Assembly: GCA_000467715.1 (NCBI GenBank)
Contig: AJFK01000008.1
Coordinates: 83,043 to 147,042, forward strand
Direction: 5' to 3'
Length of the DNA: 64,000 bases
Source of the DNA: Hysterium pulicare CBS 123377
Lineage: Eukaryota; Ascomycota; Dothideomycetes; Hysteriales; Hysteriaceae
Shown: piece by piece, positions 15,468 through 26,200 of the stretch
Layout of the letters: the number at the start of each line of letters is the position of its first letter
How positions within the stretch are numbered: position 1 is the first letter of the stretch
Position numbers and translations under genes: made by a program
The notes under the pieces: model-generated
Seen by the model: only the letters and a program-made list of their open reading frames with translations
What the model was told of the DNA's origin: nothing
The model's database searches: none

Positions 15468-15676
15468 CTCGAACAGTTGCTGATTGCTTTTGTCTGGAGT
15501 TTAGAAGTCGATGAACGTGTCGAGGTGCGATGACGTTCAGAGTCGCGTTGGTTCGGACAAAGACACGCGAACCCTTCAACAGAAAACAATGAACCTCAGG
15601 CAACAAAAATCTTGTGCGGGATCGGCCAGAACTGAACTTCACAGGATATTAGTCGGTGATGGAATAACATGTCAGC
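15468..15676. promoter_or_regulatory. Divergent promoter of F-box gene and rad9
   Basis: Only 209 bp separate the start codons of the minus-strand F-box gene and the plus-strand rad9 gene. Both promoters and both leaders must fit here. No TATA box stands out. Confidence 0.6.
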
Positions 15677-17292
15677 ATGGTTACGCTCAATTTCACTCTT
15701 ACGCCTGAGGCTGCAGCGAAAATCCATGATATCCTTGTCTGCCTTTCAAAATTCAGCGATACAGTTTCCATAGAAGCGCGTCGAGAGAGGGTAAAGTTTC
15801 ATCTCCGTATTTAGTCTCTTCAAAGTTCCTCGTTCATGATGAGTTAGTTTACTTTTACCGCTCTCAATTCCTCTAAATCCGCCTATGCGGCCGTCGCTCT
15901 AGACGGCAAACGGTTTTTCTCTCAGTATGAATGTGTCCCGAGTACCGGCGGCCATGATGGTCGATTCACGTGCAGCATGTATAGCAAGGTAGGTGACATC
16001 GTTATTTCTCCATTTTAATTATGTTTTAAAATCCCTTCCAGGCCCTCCTCTCCGTCTTCAAAGGACGCCTAGACGATCCCAGAGGCCGAGACGGCTCGAT
16101 CGACCGCTGCGAAGTCACTGTCCAAGACCGACCCGACCAAACCGAATGTCGGTTCATCGTAAGAATGGTGTGCAATCAAGGTACCTTAGCAGCATCTCCC
16201 AATAATAAGCCAGCACACTCACATCCATGATCTCCTCAGGAGTCACGAAGACGTACAAATTAACCTACGAATCCGTCGAAATAATGCACGCCCTCTTCGA
16301 CAAGGAAAATGCCAAAAACCGTTGGTCCATCCGTACAAGCCTTCTACGCGAATACATTGAATATTTCGGCACCAAGACCGAAAACCTCGATATCTGCTCC
16401 TCAGGAGAAGAAGAAGGACGCGCCATTTTCAAAAGCTTTACCGAGAAAATTGCAACCGGGAAAGAAGTTCTTAAACATCCGCTCGTGACAGCTGTCGCGG
16501 TGAATACTTCTGACTTCGAACTGTTTACTGTGCAGCCGAATCTGCATATTATCATTAATGTGCGGGATTTCAAGGCTATTGTTCTGCATGCTGATACGCT
16601 GAAGACGAGCCTGAAGGCTTGTTATTCATTACCCACTAGACCTTTGCAGTTTCATTATACGTCTGAGGGAATGAGTTGTGAGTTCACCCTCATGACGGCT
16701 GGTGATTATAATGCTACTCCAGCGCCAACACCGGCCCCGGCGCAGGCTAGTATGGTGAATTCGAGCTCAAGAGCACAGTCTGCTGCGAATGAGAAACCAG
16801 AAGCAAGGAAGGAAAGAGTAGATATGCCTCCACCCAGGGAACCAGCATCGCGGAGAACAGCACGGCGGACAAAGAATCCAGGTTCTGCGAAGCGTGGAGC
16901 GTCACCTAAGCGGATTTCGCCAGATACAGAGAGTTTATTTGTGCAGCAAGACGAAGAGGATGGTCGATGGGATCCTGTTGACTATCAACATGAACAAGAG
17001 ACTTTAGGATGGGATGCAAGTGCTGAGAATGTAAGCTTTGATAACCTTGGATTGATGATATTTATAATCCAGTTAACCGGATGAATAAACAGGACACAGC
17101 CATATACCCGACTTTCCGCGACAGTGGTAGCCTAGCGCGAACGGAAACTGAAGACAGTAATGAGGAAGCACTTGCTCCTACGCAGCGAATCTCACAGGTA
17201 TGAAAACACTACTCCTAGTACAACGCTGATACAGCATTAATTATGGTTCGTAATGACTGACCGCCTTCGAACAGATAAAAGGGCTGTGGTGA
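15677..17292 (+). CDS. rad9: DNA damage checkpoint clamp subunit Rad9
   Basis: Six exons (15677..15790, 15848..15988, 16042..16180, 16240..17030, 17093..17197, 17275..17292) give 435 residues. The first 265 or so match the PCNA-like Rad9 domain: N-terminal LNFTLTPEA, TFTALNSSKSAYA after the first intron, then FKSFTEKIA and the LKACYSLPTRPLQFHYTSEGMSCEFTLMT end of the fold, read in pieces. A Pro/Ser/Lys-rich tail follows with TQ and SQ dipeptides, which ATM/ATR-type kinases prefer. The last exon is 18 nt and encodes IKGLW, like the conserved Rad9 end. Rad9-Rad1-Hus1 is loaded at damaged DNA and activates the checkpoint kinase. This is the orthologue of S. pombe Rad9 and human RAD9A, not of S. 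cerevisiae Rad9. Confidence 0.9.
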
Positions 17293-17509
17293 AAGGATAG
17301 GTGAAAGAAACGAATGAATGCCAAAAGCCTTGGGTCCATTGATGACCAGTCCAAGTACTAAAGGGGCTTTCCTCAGCCGCGTTTAATTAGCGGTACTTTC
17401 TCATCGTCCGAGTTAAATGGTGGCTCCTTCCCGTGCTTGAAATATCTAGTCCATGCGAAACTTCGTCGGCCGATGGCTTGAAGTTTTTCACCCTATTCTT
17501 TTTAGCACT

Positions 17510-18700
17510 TCAAGTTACATTATCACTGGAATTACCGACCGCCGTGAGGACGTCTTCTTGAGTCAAGATGAAGGAGGTTGCAGAACCGGCCCCCAAAAAC
17601 TTGACATCGCCGTTCACGGGGATCTCGTTCCATTGTCCTCTAAGGACGGCATTCTCGTTATCAGGTATAGGCATCCCGCAATTCTTGTGCTTGGCCCAGC
17701 CCCAGGATATAACCTTTTTGTCCTTCGTGAGAGCAATGACGTGAGAACTCCCGGCAGAGAAGGTCTCGATCGGAGGTAGATTTGGTGGAGGACGCTCGCC
17801 CAAAGTGTCACTACCCCAGTATTTGAGCTGTCCGTCTTCGAATAAAACGTACCAACCCTTCCACGTATTGCCAATCTCTTTCCATCCCTTGATGTCGGTG
17901 GGACCGTGTCTCTTGACCTCGTTGTTGTCTCGTGCATAGATGCAGTATCGTCCATCCTTCGGGGATGATACCAGGATAGTGAAATCTCTACCGCAGAGGA
18001 CACGAACGGGGGTAAACGAGATTCCCTGCGATATGAACTCAGGCTGCCAGTATACAGGCTTCTTTTCGGGTTGTGGATGAAGTTGGCCATTGCGTCCCCA
18101 GCCCCAACCGAAGCATCTGCCATTTTGGAGTACGATGACAAAGTGATGAACGCCACCTGCGATATCGACGACACGAGGCATGAAATGATGCTCAATCGGT
18201 GGATGCACGAATTGATCCTTGTGGATCCTGGTAGTTATTTCTCCCACCCCACGGCCAAGTTCCCCATGTTCCCCTCTTCCGAAAACGCGTACGATGGAAG
18301 CAGGTTGATAAGTGGCGTTTCTTCCCCAGCCCCTATAAGAACCATGTAGAACACATGCACTGGCAGTCTCGGTGGCAGCGATCATTTTAAATCCGCTGAG
18401 TCTCTTTTCGAATTTCAACAGATGCGTGTTGTTATGGATGCCGTTGATATTAGTATTTCGACTCTTCACGCCAGCACCGCATTGATTATCCTCGTTGGAT
18501 CCTACGATATAGACGTGCCCTTTTGTTGTTAGAATGAGAGTGTGTCTTGAACCAGCTTTGATGTCGACAATGTCTTCTTCGTCCGTTGGTGGAGGCTGAC
18601 AGACTGGCTTGAATGGCTCCATATCGGTTCTAAACCCGATTCCGAGTTGACCGTGATCATTAGCGCCAGCGGCGTACAAAGTGGCCTTACGTTCAGGCAT
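17510..18700 (-). CDS. RCC1-repeat (ATS1-like) protein
   Basis: A single exon of 396 residues. Repeats of the RCC1 beta-propeller type occur along the length, e.g. LYAAGANDHGQLGIG at the start, VYIVGSNEDNQCGAG, RVFGRGEHGELGRG, CFGWGWGRNGQL and VISWGWAKH. The Gly/His and Gly-Trp-Gly spacing fits a seven-bladed propeller. The family ranges from Ran exchange factors to tubulin-linked Ats1. The low overall conservation and lack of a nuclear signal make true Ran-GEF (Pim1) activity unlikely. It has no intron, unlike most neighbours. It converges on rad9, with 217 bp between stop codons. Confidence 0.8.
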   Translation of the reverse strand: MPERKATLYAAGANDHGQLGIGFRTDMEPFKPVCQPPPTDEEDIVDIKAGSRHTLILTTKGHVYIVGSNEDNQCGAGVKSRNTNINGIHNNTHLLKFEKRLSGFKMIAATETASACVLHGSYRGWGRNATYQPASIVRVFGRGEHGELGRGVGEITTRIHKDQFVHPPIEHHFMPRVVDIAGGVHHFVIVLQNGRCFGWGWGRNGQLHPQPEKKPVYWQPEFISQGISFTPVRVLCGRDFTILVSSPKDGRYCIYARDNNEVKRHGPTDIKGWKEIGNTWKGWYVLFEDGQLKYWGSDTLGERPPPNLPPIETFSAGSSHVIALTKDKKVISWGWAKHKNCGMPIPDNENAVLRGQWNEIPVNGDVKFLGAGSATSFILTQEDVLTAVGNSSDNVT

Positions 18701-19286
18701 TGTGTTAACGAATGTGAAGAGGTAGTATATTTTGATGAAGACTGGTTTGGAGATGGTAAAAGTTGGAAAAGCGTTTCACAAGAGTGTGGATGTTAGATGA
18801 GGAGATCTTGGAGACATTTGGGGAGTGAAAGACCCGAAAGGCCCCGATTAAGAGCCTTGATGCAGAAGTTGCGAAGTAAATATTTGTATTCTCGAAAAGC
18901 CTTCCACTCTCCATTTGCCACGGAAGGTACGGGTAACTTTTTCAAACAAGACATGCGCGATAGGTATAGTTAGATGAGCTTTGGGAGAACCATAGCATTA
19001 GACTAGCGTGTTTGAATTTTTTTTTGAGGACCTTGGAACAGCCCATACCGAGAGAACTTCATCATACTTCGCAGCAAAGATGGAAGTTGGCATATCATGT
19101 GGCTGACATAATCGTCGTCCACGGCATGTTCCGCAAAGACTACAACACCCGAGCTACGACCCAGAACAGGCTAGCGCGCACTTTCACGCACTCTCACCAA
19201 TTCTCAACATCAAGACCTCCAACCACGACGAAAAACTACGAAACCATCCTCCCACCCAGCACGCACCAAGAGCACAGCCGCCCAAT
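18701..19286. promoter_or_regulatory. Divergent promoter, RCC1-like gene / RPS16
   Basis: A 586-bp spacer between two genes transcribed away from each other. The stretch just before 19287 is rich in AC (leader-like), as is common upstream of ribosomal protein genes. An A/T run lies near 19015-19026. No further gene is evident. Confidence 0.5.
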
Positions 19287-19914
19287 ATGGCTTCTCAAAG
19301 CGTGCAATGCTTCGGAAAGAAGAAGACTGCGACTGGTACGTCTTGCACACCTCAGGGCCCTGCCAGAAAAGAATATCGAAAACTGACAAAATTCAATTAT
19401 AGCTGTCGCACACTGCAAGGTACACCTCCAACGATACAAACGGATTTTTGAAGGGCTATGTATACTAAGACAAATTTTTCCAGGCCGGTAAAGGTCTAAT
19501 CAAAGTCAACGGAAAGCCGCTCTCGCTCGTCCAACCCGAGATCCTGAGATTCAAAGTCTACGAACCCGTCCTCATCCTCGGTGTCGACAAATTCGGTACG
19601 AGACAACCTTCCACCTCCACCTCTAATCATTAAACATTGATATGGGATACTAATGATATACAGCCGACGTCGACATCCGAGTGCGCGTCTCAGGCGGTGG
19701 CCACACCTCCCAAATCTACGCCGTCCGTCAAGCCATCGCCAAATCCATCATCGCCTACTACCAAAAATACGTCGACGAGCATTCCAAGAACCAGCTGAAG
19801 CAGGCGCTTGTGCAATACGACCGTACGCTCCTCGTTGCTGATAACAGGCGGTGCGAGCCGAAGAAGTTTGGAGGTCCTGGTGCGCGTGCGAGATACCAGA
19901 AATCGTACCGTTGA
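19287..19914 (+). CDS. RPS16: 40S ribosomal protein S16 (uS9)
   Basis: Four exons (19287..19335, 19403..19419, 19484..19595, 19664..19914) give 142 residues, the usual eukaryotic length. It begins [16 protein letters not shown]. The middle has [10 protein letters not shown] and [14 protein letters not shown]. The C-terminus ends [16 protein letters not shown], the uS9 tail that reaches the P-site tRNA. Exon 2 is only 17 nt (AVAHCK). The short introns near the 5' end are typical of fungal ribosomal protein genes. Confidence 0.97.
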
Positions 19915-20542
19915 GGGAAGGTGTGGCGTGTGTGTTGTTGCATGGAATGGGGAAGCGGTGTTCACTACTTGCTTTACTTATCTATCGGGTTCCATGAGAT
20001 GGGGTGCCTTTGCTGGGATTTTTGCTGGGCGACCTGATGGGATGATCATGATTCCTATGCTACGATAAAGCGGAAAAATATGTTGGTTGCAAGCAAGAGT
20101 GTGCCTTTGTGAAAATCTGTGACTTGATTGATGATAGAGTGAGTTGGAGTACTAAAAGTGATACTGGAAATCCAAGAAAAGGGCATTGTCATAAACCTCA
20201 TCACCTTCCAATTGGCAGCTAGGGATAGTCAACGTCCCATTATAAGAGGTTCCCCAGAAAAGTTGCCCCTCGTCTTTTATAATTTGTACAGGGTAGAATA
20301 TCAATCACGCTTTGCAAGATCATGCCTTCCTCCACTCGCTTTCAGATATTAAAGCAGGACTCCGAACGTACCATCGATGCTACAAGTCTCTTAAATGACG
20401 CCGCATGCTATACAGGCATCACCCACTCCCAATCCCTGAGTGTCGACAATTCGGCCCAAATGGCCCATGGGTTCGTCACCACATAAGATAATTACCTGAT
20501 GCCACCATTGTTAATTGAATATGTAAGAACACGGATCGTTGA
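19915..20542. other. Convergent 3' spacer, RPS16 / ChAPs gene
   Basis: A 628-bp spacer between two converging genes. It should contain the two transcript ends. I see no other feature. Confidence 0.5.
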
Positions 20543-22824
20543 TCAACCGTCACTCCCACTGCTCCTGAAGGCAGCGCATAGCGCTGCATACTGATGTGTT
20601 AGGTCCAGGACATGTTGCGGTAGACTAGTGCCTTGGATGATACTGCGAATTTTGACTGCGCCTTCTTCTTCGATGAGTTTGCGTATTGTAAAGAGGAGCG
20701 CAGGTGAAAACTGTGGATGATTGTCAGCCGGAATGCGATTGTGTCGGGATATAACAGATACGTACCTCTGAATACCAACGGTATTGCCATGTGACCAGCC
20801 TGATCAAGGCACCACACACATCCCGTACATTGTGGTGCATCTCGCTGAGCTTCAGGACGCCTTTCATCGCTTTCGGACTGAACTTGATTTGGAGGCAGCT
20901 CTCGTATGCTTCGACTGCTTCGTCAATGTGGTGCAACCGCTCCGCGAGCTCGCCTAGAATCTCCCATTCTTCCGCTGATTTTTTATAAAGTAGCTGTTGT
21001 TGTCGATACTGTGCCATTTCCGTACGCCAAATGGTATACACACGCAAATCTTCGTAAAGGACCATAAAAAGATTGTCAAGCCAACGCTCGCAAAGACGCT
21101 TATTTTGGAAGTGGGTATAATTCTGTGCGTTTAACGTGTCGGGCTGCGTTCTGTAGTTAGCTTGGGATAGTGTGTACCGATACTTAGGAGTCTTAAATGA
21201 AAGGTAGGGGAGAGGTTATTAGCCCAAAATTTTAAAACACATACTTCGTCGCTGCCAGCTTTGACGACTTCGGATGCAACTGTGTGGCTAGGCTTTTCTA
21301 TTGATTCAGTCGCTGCTAGTTCGCCGTTTGGAGCATCAGATGATGAAGCAGCTTCCTCCACTTGCCCATGACCGTTTTCCTTGGGGCTGGGGGAGCGCAG
21401 TGCCGTTGTGCTTGCATTTCGAGAGCCCATTTGATTGATGGTCTGTTTTTCGTGTCTGTATTCTTCCTCCATGACAAAGACCTGACTTCGTATTCGAAGG
21501 AGCTGATCCCAACCGATCTTCTTCGTAATTTCTGTGAGTAGGACATATGCTTTAAGAAAGGTACCTTTGAAACCTGCAGCATGTAATTTTCGAAGTGTCG
21601 GATGTACAAGCTCGATGTCATCCACATTGCTGTCTTCTATTTCATCGCATACGGCTTCTTGCATGATAGGGAGAAAGACTCTTGACGGTTCGGGCATTCT
21701 TGGTGCGTCTTTGTCCTGGTATGTGAACATGGGACATGAGTTGAGCGTTAATAGAGCAAGATCCCACTGCTCAAGGTTAACGTAGATTTCGGCGAGTCTC
21801 GCCCATGTACCAAATTCACTAGGAGCGGAAACCACGCTTCGTTTTGCGATTTCAAGAGCAAGATCACCACGACCTTTCTTGTTGCAGAAATCGGCCTGGC
21901 AGTCAAGCAACGAGTAGTCCATGGGGAGTTCTTGAATGGCTTCGTGCAAGAGCTGTACAGCTTTGACCTCTTCGTCTGCCGCGATATATACGCGGGCCAG
22001 TAAAGATGAAATTTCCGGATCTCGAGTCCGAAGCTTCTCGAAAAGATTGATGCCAGATGCATACCTCCCCGTCGTGTGAATATAGTCAAGCAGTCCGGTG
22101 GTTAAGTGGTTCGAAACAAGGTTTGGCACCTGAATCTCCGGATCAGAGCCCAATTGCCAACCATTGAAAAACAAGCGCTCAGCTGCATCAAGGAACTTGT
22201 GCTCGCTCTCCGTGCTCGTAATTGGGTTGAACCTCCGCACACCAACAATCTTTTTGATAGTGTCTCCAGAGCCATCATCCGCATACGAATACGCGCGAAG
22301 AACGCTGCAAAGATAGGTCTCTAGCCACAGTTCATCCGTTGCAACTCGCTTGTCTCCGCGCTCGTCAATGCAATAGCTTTCCACTGTCCCTGGAATCGCG
22401 ACCTGAACCCGCATATCCAAACGAGAAAAGGCATTGTAGCAGCAATATAAACCAGACACCACCTTGTTCGCTTTGTCGTGGAGTGAGTACGTCAGGGTAT
22501 TTATGTAGGCAGCTAGACTGGCAGAGGACGAAGCATCCACCCCAGTAACATGATGGTAGACGCCAATCTGCTTCGTCGGTGATTTAATGGGTTGTTTGAT
22601 CAGGTGCACGAGATCTGGTGGTCCGAGTTCCCGTAACGTCTGGAGAGTTTCTGCGCGAGCTTCGACAGCGGAATGGAGTTCGTCTTCGTAAATTCTATTT
22701 GGGTGAATCCGTCAGTAGAGTAAAGACGGAAAGACAGGCTGGGAATTGTTGTTTCAGAGGCGAATGATGGATGGAACATAGTCATACATCGACCAGAGCG
22801 TCCTGCAGGAGGACCAGTAGCCAT
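20543..22824 (-). CDS. BUD7: ChAPs family exomer cargo adaptor (Bud7/Bch1 type)
   Basis: Four exons, complement(20543..20710, 20766..21143, 21245..22683, 22788..22824), give 673 residues in continuous phase. Family hallmarks are ELGPPDLVHLIK, the YHHVTGVDASSSASL segment, TPR-like helices (about 200-380), the near-invariant KRLCERWLDNLFMVLYEDL block and the closing WQYRWYSE...IRKLIEEEG. In yeast, ChAPs with Chs5 form exomer, which carries selected membrane proteins such as chitin synthase from the trans-Golgi to the plasma membrane. A region rich in Ser/Glu (about 430-490) is a disordered linker. The start is the ATG at 22824. Another ATG at 22905 is followed by a strong GTAAGT donor but cannot be spliced in frame, so it may be an upstream ORF. 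The first acceptor (AAG at 22684) is the least certain junction. Confidence 0.88.
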
Positions 22825-23285
22825 GTCGAGGAAGTATTGAAGCTCAAAAAGTTAGCGCTTAAGAGGAATAGCAACTTACTCGGGAACAGCTGGAGCGGTC
22901 ACCATGCTTGGTTGGTGCCGTAAGAAAGGCGCAATCGTCTTGCAATGTGTTAATGTTGCTTAATCGCAGCTGCGCGGGTAATACAGCTCGTGCGGAATGG
23001 GAGTTCGATATGAGATCGTTGTCTTAGCCGTCGTCCTGAAGAGCGAGACAGGGCTGGGATTAGCATCCACGTTTCGGCGGGAATGCCAAGCATCTTGAAC
23101 ATGGAGCACGGAGTGGTAGAGCTCTACCTCCAACGCGACAATTCACTTTGTTGCCCATCACGAGCGTTTCCCACTTCATCCCCTCCTGGAATCTACTACT
23201 TAGGCGTCCATCATCTAGATGCCACCTCTTCTTGTCCTCAACGTCGCGAGGGAACATCAACTCCGCCAATACCACTCCTCTCGTC
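22825..23285. promoter_or_regulatory. Divergent promoter, BUD7 / HIR3
   Basis: About 460 bp separate the start codons of two divergent genes. The BUD7 side holds an ATG at 22905 (minus) followed by a GTAAGT donor, probably an intron in the 5' leader. Confidence 0.5.
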
Positions 23286-26200
23286 ATGGTATGTTTCAAG
23301 TATCAGTGCTTCTATACTCAGATATCGAATATGAGTTGTGATAGCTAACTTTGTCGTCCTACACAGTCGGCGTTCAAGGCCCTCAATATCGAGTCGGATA
23401 ACGAATCCGAGGACGAGGTCGACAACACCAAAGAAATCCAGATCGAGGAAGCTCTAAAGCTATATCAGACAGCCCTCAAGTTTCACTCGGAGGGTCCACA
23501 GTCTTTCGACAAAGCCGCCGAAGCCTACAAAGCTCTCTTCGAATCCGAAATATTCAAGTACGCCGAATCTTTGTCGGAATACCGCAGGCATGAACTATAT
23601 GGCGATAATTTGGAGTATGACAATATCCTACAAGATGACTTTGAGCCGGGTCCAGTGCAGCTCGTCGGTGCGACGGAGAGTGCGCCGAATACGCTACCAC
23701 AAATTCTGCATCTCTCCTACAAGAATCATGGCCAGTTCTTGTTGGAAATGATGCAGTACCACCTCCAGCAACACGAGGCTATTTCCCATGGGTCGCCGCA
23801 CATACTTGCCTCTCTCCAATGCTTCGCTGAAGCTCTAGATAAGGACGATGCAGATTTGGATCTCTGGTCGCGGACGTCCTCGGTGGCGGCTCTTCTCGGA
23901 AGTAGGCGTATAACGAGATTTTGTTTGGAGGCTGTCTTGGATGGTGACGATGAGCTGCTCGACAGTGTACTGAGGTTACCCGGACTCGAGGAAGGCTTTG
24001 CAGGCCAACAGCTCAGGGAGCTCACCGAGAAGCTCCAGGATGATCTTTCATTGATGCAAGCACCGCTATCATCTATGCGACGGAAAAAGCTCTCCGTAGC
24101 TCTTAAGAAACGATTGAATCCTTACTCATTTGCGCCGTTGCCATCTGATATTTCCAGGTTCAGTGATACTGAACCACTAATTGGACGTCAACCTGGTCGT
24201 TTCACCCTCAATCCAGCCAAAAGAGACTGGGCCGGCGTGGGAGAGGCAATTCTCCATCAGTACATGACGGAACAAGGCGGATACATTGACCTTGGTCCGG
24301 GCCCTGGAATCTCCATTACTCTACCTCCTGCTGCTCCCGGCGAAGTTGACATTGTTGAGGAGGACGTCTCACCAACGGGTTCGACGATTGAGGTATTTCC
24401 AATGACTGATAGGTCTGCTCAGCGACTAGGCGGTTCAACCAATCATTCTAGTACCGAAGAAAGGATCTCCAGCAAGGACGACGATGTCGCAATGCAAGAG
24501 CAAATCCGCGAATCTGCTGAAAATAACGAGAATGGCGATTCAGGAGCTCCGTCAGAGACACCAATTCCGCAGTCACGAAAGCGGTCTACTGAATCAGCAG
24601 GTCTACCAGAGACTGCAGATGGAGGACGTATACGAAGCAAACGCATACGCGCCCGGGAGACTGTTGTTGACGGAGTCCCGGGAGTGGATACTGCGGGCTC
24701 AGATCTCGCGAAGCAGATAGAGTACGAGCTCTCGACTTTTGTACTTGCGGACCAGTATTTGTTTGAGGTCATCAATGACCTACTCGCGAAACTTGATGTT
24801 CAAGGGCTTGGTGATCCCAAAAATCTTCGAGATGCCCTTACATCCACAGAGCCGGACTCTTTTACAGCTAGTAGTGGAAACCCTACACATGCTGCGAGGG
24901 ACTTGTTCGCTGCTGTGCAGTCCGGCGGTTCTAAAACAGCTGCGGTGCTACTCAGCGGCGAGACGGTCGACTTAGGCGGCATGTCTCGAGAAGCTGGTCT
25001 AAACGCTTTCTTAGGTTATGCCAAATCAGGGATCTCCCAGACTTGTATCAAACCCACCCTGGGGGCAGAGAAATTGAACAAATTTCTACCAATCATCAAC
25101 CACGGATGGTTGTCTGCCCAAGAAGTCGCATTTACTTGGCTGCAGTTCTTGCTCCTGCCGGGATCACTACCTTCACCAAAATCCCCTCAAAACCGCCGGC
25201 AGTCAAGCTACATGCAATATCGATGGGCAGAGGATTTGAAGCGCCATGTCGTCCAGATCATTGTAAATCTCGACGAGTTTATCTTTCAGCAACTTCTGAA
25301 TCGCGTCTCCGAACTTAGTTCCAGAATGCTCAAGACTCGATCCCAGGGGCATGTCTACGATTTCCAAGAATGGGACCACTCCCAAGTTGAAATGGTAGAG
25401 ACGCTATTTGAGCTTCATCTCGATATTTACTCATTGATAAAACACCCCAATAGTGGAGTGGATTCGGTCACACAAACTCTTCAAAACGACCGTCTTGAGA
25501 GATGGGCTGCACTCGCAAGGGATATGATGCAATTGCGGTCAAGCGTGAACGAGGATATCGATCTTGATGAGCTTGCCCTTCGACACATATGGGCTTCGAT
25601 ATTTCATCTCAGCGTTTGCGAAGATGTCCCCCAAGAACATATCATCTACAGTATGGAAGAGTTGAAAGCAATCTTTAAATCTATTGGTGAACCGACCATT
25701 GAGGTCCAGAATAACGCAGTAATGCCGGAACTTTCTATTGCCGCAGTAGATCGAGAGCTTGCCCGTATCAGCATGAAGGACTTCTTCCTCAGAATCTTTG
25801 ACCAGGATGAAAAGGATCCTGTGGCGGTAATAGAAAGCTTGGAACCTATTCTAGAAACACCAAAGGACTTCCAAGTTGAGGGCGAAGTCGATGGACCCAG
25901 CAGCCTAGGGAATCAAGAGCAAGACCAATCAGCTAGCCCGGCGACTTTGAATGGGCATTCTGCAGATGAGCAGCATGATTTCACTCAACATTTGAGGTCA
26001 ATTCCAAACCAGGAAATGAAGAAATTCCTTGACACAGCCAATGTTTCGCTCCGATTGTCCCTCTGGCAGCGCCTGCGAGAAGCCTACGAAGCCATTGAGT
26101 ACCCACCCAAAGTTGTTTCATGTTATCTTCGAAGCATCGAAACTCTCGTCAAAGAATTCAGCTCTCCTGCCTACCGAGATGCGCAGGAACCGGACCGACA

